The notes below the pieces were generated by a model. That model did no database searches. It saw nothing but the letters and a program-made list of their open reading frames with translations, and had not been told where the DNA came from. Made by a program: the position numbers and the translations under genes. 64,000 nt of DNA from Crossaster papposus. Lineage: Eukaryota; Echinodermata; Asteroidea; Velatida; Solasteridae. The stretch spans positions 496,001 through 560,000 of the forward strand of contig JBAIAA010000603.1 in assembly GCA_037893245.1 (NCBI GenBank). The letters run 5' to 3'. Below are positions 55,112 through 64,000 of the stretch, one piece after another. Each line of letters opens with the position of its first letter. The stretch's first letter is position 1.

Positions 55112-56633
55112 TGTAATGATTCCAGTCAATGTCAAGATTTTTGGCTACTCGGCTCAACTCGAATCCTGACGAGTAAATGACTCGATTTGACTCAAATCAC
55201 TGAGCAAATGACTTGACTCAAGTGAAGGCTAATAACACTTGAGTCCAAAAAATGAAAGAAAAGCTTTGGAGAAAATATTGACATCACTTTGCAAATGCAG
55301 TACAACATGTAGGAGAGCTGACATTAATTGTGTACAAGCATACATGTACACTGTGTCACAGACTCCCACTTTTTGCTTCTGAAGCGCACAAAATACTACA
55401 CTGCCTAAAATGAATTTCTTGCATTTCTTGATACAAAAAAAATAATTATTGTTGAAGAAATATTTTCTTGTCTCACTATCTAGATATTTTTTCTTGAAAT
55501 AAAATTTATTCTTGTTTTAACCTGTTGCGCCAGGTTTATTTTCAAATTACCGAGACCACTAGCGAGATTATTTATCATTAAAAAAATGTGTTTTTTATTC
55601 AGTAAAATATACCTGTTTTGATAATACTCCAAGTACTAGTAGATGCCAACACTTAGTTTATTAGCACCGTTATTTACATGTTTTTGCCAACATTCTGACG
55701 CCTAAAGCATTTTTTCTCTCTGTAGTCAGGGCGTGATATTACCCGCCATAAAATCTGACGCGTGTGTATATGTCATTCGTAGAACTACACACAGTGCCGG
55801 ACAATTGTACGCGGTAATATCAATACAAATATTTGCAAACCCAGCTTAAAAGCACGTGCTTTTAAGCTGGGCCCTTTCAACAATTTCAAAGGAGACTAAG
55901 GAACAATAGTTGGGAATATTGAATGTCAAGAAATTACTGGACGCAGCTGATAATCCTCGGCTGTATGAATTCAATGAAGACAATGGAACTAGGATGTTGT
56001 ATAGGCCTAAACGCTGAAGCGTGATACCACGATATAGCGTATTCACCGCGTCAACGAAGCATGCTTGGCAATGTCAACGTATATTCACGTCTACCGCTGT
56101 GTATGCCATACATGTCAGTCGTGTATACCCGTCCTCCGCAGCGCTAGCGGGTAACTTTTGCCGGAAATACAGGTCGACCGCAACAACCAAGGAAAGTTTT
56201 GCAGCGTATATACACGTCCTCTGCAGATTTAAACAGCTGTGCCTGACGGATTAACAAGTCATCCGTGGATAGCGAACGATTTTATCGGGCCTTGCTTGGG
56301 ACCTGTTTATCGTTTTGAATCTCGGGAAAATGTTGCGGATATATACATCCTCCAGCGCGAACTGGTTAAGAGTTATAATTTTTAGCACTGTGGCCCTGAA
56401 ATGGGCCTCGAATGCATTTATTTATCATGATAAATACCATGATAAATACCATGATGACTTAAATTGACTCGCTAAATATTTGACTCAACATGAACTGTGA
56501 CTGGACTCGACTGGACTCAACTTTCTTGATCTAATGACTCAACTCGACTATCTTGTCCTAATGACTCGACTCGAGTCACTTCTTAAAATTACTTGACTAG
56601 ACTCACAAAATTCAGTGACTCATTACAAGTGGG
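55112..56633. mobile_element. Probable non-autonomous element with GACTCGA subterminal motifs
   Basis: TTGTAATGATTC at about 55112 is mirrored by GTGACTCATTACAA near 56620. Both subterminal zones (55140-55240 and 56455-56610) are dense in GACTCGA/GACTCAA words. The middle (55260-56440) is non-coding. Target duplication unresolved. Confidence 0.55.
55840..55871. repeat. Perfect 32-bp palindrome centred on CACGTG
   Basis: CCCAGCTTAAAAGCAC followed by its exact complement. The centre is GCACGTGC, an E-box. Confidence 0.95.
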
Positions 56634-56867
56634 AATTGTAACCCTCTGGTAAAGATACTTAATCATGTACTGGTATGTTTTTAAAAGTTTTTTTATAACC
56701 TGTTAGTGTAAGGTTCATCATGCAATCCCAGACTTACTCATTTAATTTCCATCTTAAAATTATTATTATGTTAACTGCAAAACAAACAATATGGTTTATT
56801 TGAGGAAAATTATTTCTTTTTTTGAAAATTGAACAAAGTCACCTTTGGATTGCTATTACATAGCTCT

Positions 56868-56960
56868 ACCAACTGACCTTTTCAGCCCTATGTTGGTGGT
56901 TCCCCAAATAGGGCTCAGTTGGTAGAGCACCGGAATGGTAATTCAAGCCCCTATCTATTC
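56868..56960 (+). mobile_element. tRNA-like SINE fragment with partial inverted copy
   Basis: AGGGCTCAGTTGGTAGAGCA (A box region) at about 56915 is preceded at 56868 by its inverse, CTCTACCAACTGA. It is related to the fragment at 38150-38225; both are followed by AATTTCTTTGTT. Confidence 0.65.
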
Positions 56961-57097
56961 AATTTCTTTGTTTAATTCTTTTAATAGTATCAACTGCACC
57001 TAGCCAATTTTTCTTGTGGTTTATTTGAAATGTTAAAAAGCATTTCACTTTCAAAAGCTGTTAAAATGTTAATCTTAGACGTACATTTTTCCACCAG

Positions 57098-57202
57098 TCA
57101 ACGGGTTGTTCTCCTCTGCATGAGGTCACTGATCCTGGAGTAGATGTCAGCTACTGCCAAGCATTGCTCAAAGCCGGAGCCATCGTGGAAGCCACAGACC
57201 AT
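57098..57202 (+). CDS. Ankyrin-repeat gene, exon 5 (35 codons)
   Basis: Acceptor TTTTTCCACCAG, donor CAT|GTATGT, phase 0, 105 bp. It reads STGCSPLHEVTDPGVDVSYC then QALLKAGAIVEATDH. SPLHE is close to the TPLHxA consensus, and the QALLKAGA...D block is the second helix and turn. Two extra residues (DPGVD) lengthen the inter-helix turn. It continues exon 4 in frame. Confidence 0.88.
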
Positions 57203-58502
57203 GTATGTTAGTACTTGTACGTCAAGAAAAATACAGTACACTCCCGATAACTTAAATTCTGATAACTCAAATCTCCACTCGCCTTAAAGTTACACTTCAT
57301 TCCTGACAAGAAAATAGAAATTTATGTAGATGAATATTTCCACGTTCAGTCAAATTGCCAGCCTACATATATGTACATGTGCAGTGGAACACTGTACCAA
57401 ACACCGCTATACCAAACACAATTCTTGGCCCCCGATTTTTTTTTGTCCAAACATACCAAATATTGTTGTTGATATGTCAACAGATATCGAGAAAACCACT
57501 GGGTACATGTAGGCCTATATCAAATGCTATTTAGGCCATGTAAAACGGCCGGTGCTTTATGTTAAAAAGTGATGGGTGGCTATTACTTTCTACACTGAAT
57601 AGACTGGATCGCAGTATGCGGTATGCAGCACGCGTATGGGCCCCCTCCAATGTATGCAGTAGACCACGCCATGATGACCTTCGAATAGATCGTCTTGGCT
57701 AACTCACATAATCGCTTAAAACATTTCGAGCAGAATTGTGTCACATTTGCATGCGCGTTTGACGTTGCGTGTATAATCACATGATGTAACATGCATATTT
57801 GCTGACTCATTGGTCAGGTTTCTGTTACGTCACGTAGTTATGCATGCAACGTCACACGCGCATTAAAATGCGACACAATTCTGTTCAAAATTGTCAACCT
57901 ATTCGAAGCTTATGGTGTGGTAGGTCTGCCGCGTACGTTAGAGGGCAACCCGCATCGGCGGCCTACATGTACGTGCGCTGCATATCGAGATTAGGACGTC
58001 TTGCAACCATGACTAGGATTAAAGCCAAAAGTTGCTTTAAAAATTGGGGTGATGAATAAGAATTTGGTGTAATGAATAAAAAAAGGTGCATTCACAAGAT
58101 GGATGCCATCTTGAAAAATAGGCATGTGATGGTCTGGCAGCTGAAAATCGCTAGTGAGCAGTCACAGGGATCCTTTAAAGAAAAATAATGAGTTGGACCA
58201 AAAGCAGCAAACCAAACGATGTCACTGTCGCTGGGCGCCGCCATTTTGAAAACGTTGTTTTTAAAATATCGTTCCACTTCAACTAACGCCAACTTAAAAC
58301 GTAGGCAAATGTTTGCGCAAACAGTTCGCGTAAGTGGAACGCACCCCAGGCCAGCTTTTTATCGCTGTTAATTGTACGCGTCATGCAGCGCACGCTGTAG
58401 TCTTGCAAGACGATCTTAATCGCGGTATATGCAGCGCGCGTAGGCCGCCGATGCGGGCGTCCTCTAACGTACGCCGTACCATACACGCAATGACCTTCGG
58501 TC
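57203..58502 (+). other. Intron 5, left part, with dispersed repeat pieces
   Basis: Blocks containing GTACGTTAGAGGGC(A/G)(A/C)CCCGCATCG and GATCGTCTTG(C/G) occur at about 57610-57700, 57920-58010, 58380-58500 and again at 59700-59760, in both orientations. They look like ends of one repeat family. GATGGATGCCATCTTG at about 58098 is a small hairpin. No gene. Confidence 0.5.
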
Positions 58503-59679
58503 TAATGGCCCTGTCACACTAGAACGTTTTAGGCCAACGCGTGAGTAGCGCGTTAAAAATAGTTGATACGCTGGCAAACGCTGAACTTCCACAGAAAAAG
58601 TCAAGTGGAACCGTGATTTCAGCGTGTCCATAACGCGTTGTTAACGGGTTCAATGCGTTCGCCAGCTGGTGAGAAACGCGTTAGTAACGCGCTCGACGAC
58701 TAATGAACGACTGCCCAGCGCGTGAGTAGCGCGTTCCAACGCGCGCCAGCGTACTGCAACGACCACATGGTTAGTTGTACACTAATGGCCCTGTCACACC
58801 AGAACGTTTTAGACCAACGTGTTGGAATTTCGGTAACACGCGGGTAAACGTTGACCAACGCTAGGCCAGCGTTCGCAACACGCTAAGCGCGTTACCCACA
58901 CGCTGGAACACGGTGTCACACGCTGAGGCAAAAATACATTTTTCAACATACCTAAAATTGTCAGCGTTTGCCAGCGTGTGCCTGCACACGCTGGCGGCGC
59001 GCAGGGTGGTCGTTAATCATGCGTCAAACGCGCTAGACGATCGTTACTAACCCACTACTCACACGCTGGCGACCCGCTGTCGTATTTTTACTTTAAATCA
59101 GTGATACGTTCCTCACACGCTGAGCGCGTTCCTCACACGATACTCACGCGCTGGCATACGCTATGAACCCGTTATCAACCTGTATAGACACGCTGAAATC
59201 ACGGTTCCACTTGACTTTTTCTGTGAAAGTTCAGCGATTGCCAGCGTATCAACTATTTTTAACGCGCTACTCATGCATTAGCCTAAAACGTTCTGGGGTG
59301 ACAGGGCCATAACCAGCGTGTCGCCAGAGTACGCCAGCGTACGCCAGCGTACGCCAGCGTACGCCAGCGTACGCCAGCGTGCGCCCGCGTGTGAGTAGCG
59401 GGTTGATAACGATCGTCTAGCGTGTTCGACGCGTGAGTAACAAACCTCCAACGCTCCGCCAGCGTGTACAGTCACACGCTGGCAAACGCTGGAAATTGTA
59501 TGTATGTTGAAAAAAATATGTTTTCCTCAGCGTGTGACAGCATGTCTCAGCGCGTGAGTAACGCGCTCAGCGTGTTGCTAACGCTGGCCTAGCGTTGGTC
59601 AGCGTTTGCCAGCGTGTTGCCAAAATTACAACACGTTACTCACGCGTTGGCCTAAAATGGTCTGGTGTGACGGCCATTA
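58503..59679. mobile_element. Two interleaved fold-back elements (TAATGGCCCTGTCACAC ends)
   Basis: Four related termini are present: left type at 58503 and 58783, right type ending at 59312 and 59679. Over about 150-200 bp the arm at 58503 pairs with the one ending at 59312 (AGTCAAGTGGAACCGTGATT and complement). Over about 320 bp the arm at 58783 pairs with the one ending at 59679 (CAACGCTAGGCCAGCGTT and complement). The order is therefore A, B, A', B'. The body is built of ACGCTGGC/GCCAGCGT words. No transposase. Confidence 0.82.
59327..59388 (+). repeat. GTACGCCAGC decamer array inside the fold-back region
   Basis: Five or six tandem copies of GTACGCCAGC. Confidence 0.9.
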
Positions 59680-59826
59680 GCGAAGGTAATTCGCGCGTGG
59701 TCTACGGCGTACGTTAGAGGGCGCCCCGCATCGCGAAGATCGTCTTGCAAACAAGACTACGCACGCTGCCGAGTGCTAAATCACATGTATACAATGTATA
59801 CGTACATGTACACACGTACATGTACG

Positions 59827-60071
59827 GTCGTAGGGGGATCAACACATCGCGGCATTGTTAATGGAAACACGGTCACAATGTCCGGAGAGTTGAGCTAATT
59901 GGTTGACCGCATTATTGAGTAAGATTGCGGCGTTCAAAGAATTCTTCACACAAAGACCATCACTTTGAACTCAAGCGACATCATATACGGCGCACCGAAA
60001 GATAAGGCGCGGCGATGTTTTTGTGGTCTAGAAAGTCAGATAAGCCGCGTCTTTACCGCAGGAAATTACGG
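59827..60071. mobile_element. Truncated, reversed copy of the 61544-62704 element
   Basis: Ends CGCAGGAAATTACGG followed by TA. The inner part (GAATTCTTCACACAAAGACC, GGTTGACCGCATTATTGAGT) is the reverse complement of 61550-61790. The other end is missing. Confidence 0.8.
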
Positions 60072-60362
60072 TAAGCATTATACCTGTGACATGTAAAACT
60101 ACATACGGCAGAGTTTCAAGGCTTTTACACATGGAGATCGGCAACAAGTAAAATGCAAAAGTTGCATCATTTACTGAGGTTTTAGATTTAGTTGTACAAA
60201 ATGTATTGCTTTTAAACTTAAATGATGATCTTGAGGATCACAAAAGAGCATAAAAGAACAAATTTCACTTGCAGTTGAATGAGACCATTTTTCTCCTAGT
60301 AGTACCCTATTGAAGTTTCCCTCAACTTTTTCAATTAAGAACAGAAGTGAAATTTTGTAATA
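60072..60362. other. Intronic sequence between elements
   Basis: Nothing recognised. Confidence 0.5.
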
Positions 60363-61212
60363 CAGGGTGAACCTAAAAAAACGAAACCCACCGAAAAATG
60401 GCCATAATCTCGAAAGTATATATTTCATGGAAAAACTGAAGTCAATACCAGAAAGTAGGAGCTACAAGCTTTCTTCTGACACCTACATCGCAGGCCTACG
60501 GTCACTGGTAACTGAGTACAATTGTCTTGAAAACCATAGGCAGATTTCAGAAATGTCCAAATAGGTGTGCATGTTGTTACCTTCGTGTAGGCAAATAAAT
60601 AAAGGTCGCCTGGAAAAGAACAAGAACATAATTCCCTTTGTTATAACCTGTTTATTTGAAACAATAACAATGAAAAGAACACTTATTTGGCTTTCATAAG
60701 CATCTTTCTCAGTCCTTAAGGTCCGATTCCTTCAACATGGCCGCCACCTCTCTCAACGCATATCCTGCACTGCTCTCCTCACCATCCCCGGATCTTGTCG
60801 TAAAATGTCAACTTCTTGCTGAATCCTCTCCCGTAATTCCACAAGGTCCCGTGAGGAATAGCATAGACCTTATTCTTAAGGTATCCCCAAAAGAAAAAGT
60901 CACATGGAGTTAGGTCAGGGGATCGTGGTGGCCACTCCACTTCATGATTCAAGGCAATCACACGGTGTGTAAAGAGTTCTCGAAGACGTTCCCTGACGGC
61001 GATAAGTCGATGGGCAGGAGCACCATCTTGGGCCCACCACAGACTGATTTAGACATTTCTGAAATCTGCCTATGGTTTTCAAGACAATGGTACTCAGTTA
61101 CCAGTGACCGTAACTCCTACTTTCTGATATTGACTTCAGTTTTTCCATGAAATGTATACTTTCGGGATTATGGTCATTTTCCGGTGGGTTTCATTTTTTT
61201 AGGTTCACCCTG
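60363..61212 (-). mobile_element. Mariner-family transposon, internally deleted (850 bp)
   Basis: Inverted repeats of about 190 bp with terminus CAGGGTGAACCTAAAAAAAC lie at 60363 and, inverted, end at 61212. TA flanks both (60361-60362, 61213-61214). The left repeat has an extra segment of about 25 bp (CAAGCTTTCTTCTGACACC) relative to the right. The right repeat runs directly into the C-terminal half of the transposase, so the N-terminal half has been deleted. Confidence 0.88.
60700..61042 (-). pseudogene. Mariner transposase C-terminal fragment
   Basis: Minus-strand reading gives WWAQDGAPAHRLIAVRERLR, then WPPRSPDLTPCDFFFWGYLK, then LVELRERIQQEVDILRQDPG in a frame shifted near 60840, then a TGA. 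QDGAP contains the second and SPDLTPCDFFFWG the third acidic residue of the mariner DDE/D triad. The first acidic residue and the DNA-binding helix-turn-helix domain are missing. Related proteins are widespread in animals. It cannot transpose by itself. Confidence 0.85.
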
Positions 61213-61543
61213 TATTATGAGTCGGATACTTTAATTCAAACATTTTTCACATTGTTTTTTGTATTTTTAATTTTTTTATATACTTTTACTTTATTTCCAC
61301 TTTATGTGCACATTTGTCAAAGAGATACAATACACGATATAATGAGTAATTTGATTATACAATATATGATAAGAGGAACAATGATGTTAAAAATAAAGTG
61401 GAGTGGACCCGTAAAAAAGCAGAGCTTGTTTGAGTACGGGAACCCAGATTAATTATATAATTGTAATTATTTTGTGGATTCAACTGCCTAAACATTACAG
61501 TGTGAGTCGGTGTCCAGACTAGGTTTACTGTACCTAGACTATA
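61213..61543. other. Intronic sequence
   Basis: AT-rich, nothing recognised. Confidence 0.5.
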
Positions 61544-62704
61544 CCGTAATTTCCTGCGAATAAGACGGGTCTTATCTGACTTTCTAGACCACAAAAACAT
61601 CGCTGCGCCTTATCTACAGGTGCGCCTTATCTGGTGTCGCTTGAGTTAAAAGTGACGGTCTTTGTGTGAAGAATTCTTTCAATGCAGCAATCTTACTCAA
61701 TAATGCGGTCAACCAAGGCTAAACTCTCCAAACATTGTGACCGTATTTTCATTCCAAAAATGCCGCGATTTGTTAATCCCCCCCCCCCACGATCGACCGA
61801 CTGTGCTTTGATTCCAACAATGCCGCAACGCGTTGACCCCCCCTTATAGTGATCGTGTTTTCGTTTTTAACAATGCCGCCATACAAACATTTTTTCTTGT
61901 GGCCGTTTTTACATTCCGAAAATACTGCAATCAGAATTAAAGGTTTGAAATAAAAGGAAAGAACTTGAAATACAAAAAAAACCATTACAACAATTTAAAA
62001 AAAATATAATAAAACATTTTTGCAGCAATTAGGTTTCCTTTATCGCTCGAGTTCTAATTCACAAACATCCAAAATAAAAATCCCTTCCGTATATTAAGTC
62101 AACTCTATGTTGTCTGATTACGTTGTCTGGAAAGAAACTATATCACTGACTGAACTCACTACTGAATTAATTTACAATCCCACGGACCCAAATTAAACCT
62201 GGAATGTGGTTTTGAAACCTGATATCTGCAGGAGAGGTATTTGCTTCCATTGTATAAACTCTGCGGTCAGGAACATCTGTGGTCGCAATTTTTGCTACAT
62301 TTTGTTTTGGCTTCACTCAAAGATTTTAGTTCATTGAACCTTATTTTTTGGGGAAAAGACGCACCATTGTAGGGTCGGAAACTGCAAGCATGCACAGCGT
62401 TGGCTGAATGGATGATGGTTGGTATCAATTTACATTGGTCTTTTCTTCATAGCTCTACACATGTGACCAGCCCATGTAGTTTCGGTTTAATTCATGCTTG
62501 GAATAGTGTGATCGTTTTAAGGCAACAAAATGAACCCTTTGTGGCGATGTACCGACACTGGGTGGCGCCTGGTGTTCTTCTGTGTGCATTCAAACATGCG
62601 TCTTGTGCGGCGGTACGCCGTATCTGTTGGCGTTTGAATTTTTGGGGGTGATTTTAGGGACTTGCGCCTTATCTGCCGAGCGCCTTATCCGCAGGAAATT
62701 ACAG
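61544..62704. mobile_element. TA-flanked non-autonomous element (CCGTAATTTCCTGCG ends)
   Basis: CCGTAATTTCCTGCGAATAA at the left; CCTTATCCGCAGGAAATTAC then AG at the right. TA at 61542-61543 and 62705-62706. GCGCCTTATCTG words repeat subterminally at both ends. The 1.16-kb body has no recognised gene. A truncated reversed copy lies at 59827-60071. Confidence 0.82.
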
Positions 62705-62857
62705 TACATGTAGTACATTGTACATCATGCGCGCAGCCCAGGTTTTTGAGCCTTTTCTATGGTAGGCCGATTATCAATTTTGTTCTCAAGTGGATTTGTG
62801 AATGCCAAAATAAAATAATCAGAGATATTTTTGGGGGTTTTTTTGGTAACATTTTAG

Positions 62858-62953
62858 ACAGGCAAAACAGCATTACACTATGCAGCCAGGACAAATGCAG
62901 CAGTCTGCAAAGCACTACTGGATGCTGGGGCCAAGTATGACTGCACAGATAAC
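62858..62953 (+). CDS. Ankyrin-repeat gene, exon 6 (32 codons)
   Basis: Acceptor ACATTTTAG, donor AAC|GTAAGT, phase 0, 96 bp. It reads TGKTALHYAARTNAAVCKAL then LDAGAKYDCTDN, the most canonical ankyrin repeat in the window: G-x-T-A-L-H-Y-A-A in the first helix, LLDAGA at the turn. It joins exon 5 (ending GAIVEATDH) in frame. The donor is consensus, so further exons are expected to the right of the window. At the protein level this repeat and exon 3 are the most alike (LHYAA, LLDAG). Confidence 0.92.
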
Positions 62954-64000
62954 GTAAGTCTCGTCTTACCAATTGTGCCTTGTGTATTTGAATCGAGACA
63001 ATCTCAAGAAAAAATGTACCAAGGAATGAACAGTGATAGCAAATTGTTGGAATGTTTAGAGTGAAATCGCGATAAGTCAAATCTCAAGGGAATGAATACC
63101 AATTTCGAGATATCCAGAGTTTCGAGTTACGCAAGATCGTGATTTTTCCAAAATCAGATACATGTACAATGTACATGATATAAATGGCTTTGAACTTAGT
63201 TAACTACTTTTAACTCGATGCAAAACATTAACTCACCCTCCTTTTATATATTAATTTTAATGATGTATTGTTTTTTTAAATCAAAAGTCATAGTTTCGCT
63301 TAGATTTTATATTGTTCTTACCTGAAAGTGTCTGCTCAGTGGATAATGTAACAATAAACAACCCAAACTGTGTACTTTACATGTCATTGGTCGATGTCTA
63401 ACGCCCCGGAACAGTTGTGTGAGGGCCGTGCGATAGTCCCAAGAGCCTACAATATCTGTACGATTTGTTTTGCCCCATTGTCCACCTAAAATCTTGCGTT
63501 TTCTGCACGATCAGCGCGCGGCCTCCGCGCGGGGATTTTGCAATGCCACCTACGACATGGCTACGGGCTTACAATTTTTCAAATTTGTATAACTTCGCGC
63601 TAAACAAAATCGTAGAGGCCGCGGCGCCTGTGAATCCGTACGAAAATCTTACGGCCGCCTCTTTCCACTGCACGGAAAGGGGGATACGGGCAGGATACGA
63701 GCTCCGTAGACCCATCGCAGGCCAAATGTGAAGTAGGCAAAAGTACCGCACAACGTTCAGGTAGGGTCGTTTTCCAAACTCGGCTTAAATGTAGAGCCGG
63801 ACTGCAATGGCTCCATCACCATTTCTGCGCCTGGCGATTTTGAACTCGACTAAACGTGGATTACCAATCAATTTTTCAAGTTAAACGTGCACGTTAACGT
63901 GGGCATGTTTATACACAATTTGCTATTCTTTTTATGGGAATAAATTCTTACTTCGAGTTAGCCGGGTTTTTGAACTGCGGTGTACACTCGCAGTTAACAT
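62954..64000 (+). other. Intron after exon 6, to the window edge
   Basis: No further ankyrin exon seen. An open frame at 63465-63731 is GC-rich and without motifs. GTCGTTTTCCAAACTCGGC near 63763 recalls the GGCCGTTTT...AAACCCCGGC word at 50247. Confidence 0.5.

Larger units (their letters stand above)
55094..57097 (+). other. Intron 4 of the ankyrin gene
   Basis: From GTGAGT to TTCCACCAG. It holds the GACTCGA-repeat element, a perfect palindrome and a tRNA-like SINE fragment. Confidence 0.65.

Noticed and set aside
63465..63731. 88-codon GC-rich frame
   Set aside because: No motif and not in phase with ankyrin splice sites.

Overview
This is eukaryotic DNA from an intron-rich, transposon-rich animal genome. 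There are no bacterial-style operons, and most of the window is introns and repeats. The words TACATGTA/ACATGTAC recur throughout. One short element flanked by TTAA (1207-1603) looks to me like families I associate with echinoderms, and there are Academ, piggyBac, CR1-like and tRNA-SINE copies. Together these suggest a marine deuterostome invertebrate, most plausibly an echinoderm or relative, with amphioxus as the alternative. This assignment is an inference.

Host gene. Six exons on the + strand (16979-17163, 17669-17776, 53689-53784, 54992-55093, 57098-57202, 62858-62953) form one ankyrin-repeat gene that runs off the right edge. Each exon after the first holds about one ankyrin repeat (32-36 codons), all introns are phase 0, and the exons join in frame. 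The intron between exons 2 and 3 is about 36 kb and holds most of the mobile elements.

Left flank (1-16.9 kb). This holds a LINE C-terminus, a Kolobok-like MITE, and a 3.2-kb non-autonomous DNA element carrying satellite-like arrays of 122 bp and 138/132 bp. It also holds a CR1-like LINE tail interrupted by a fold-back element with an 8-bp target duplication, a TA-flanked element, a large palindrome broken by a LINE, a tRNA-Ser-like SINE, and a family of fold-back elements with a 9-bp target duplication.

Giant intron (17.8-53.7 kb). This holds a fragment of a LINE with a restriction-like endonuclease, a CR1-like LINE lacking its RT core, CCAAT-rich palindromic repeats, two decayed piggyBac transposases, and a PIF/Harbinger fragment. 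At 38314-45892 lies a 7.6-kb DNA transposon with 386-bp terminal inverted repeats and a 3-bp target duplication. It encodes a DDE-type transposase fused to an XPG/FEN1-like nuclease (Academ type). A 1.23-kb LINE with a 7-bp target duplication has inserted precisely into it. A second CR1-like LINE, a second copy of the TA-flanked element and a 163-bp near-perfect hairpin follow.

Right part (53.7-64 kb). Ankyrin exons alternate with MITEs, an interleaved pair of fold-back arms (58503-59679), a deleted mariner (60363-61212) and a TA-flanked element (61544-62704).

Almost every transposon gene here is broken by frameshifts, stops, nested insertions or deletions. The exception is the RT fragment inside the Academ element, whose reading frame is intact. 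The nesting gives a relative timeline: older DNA transposon or LINE first, younger insertion inside it.
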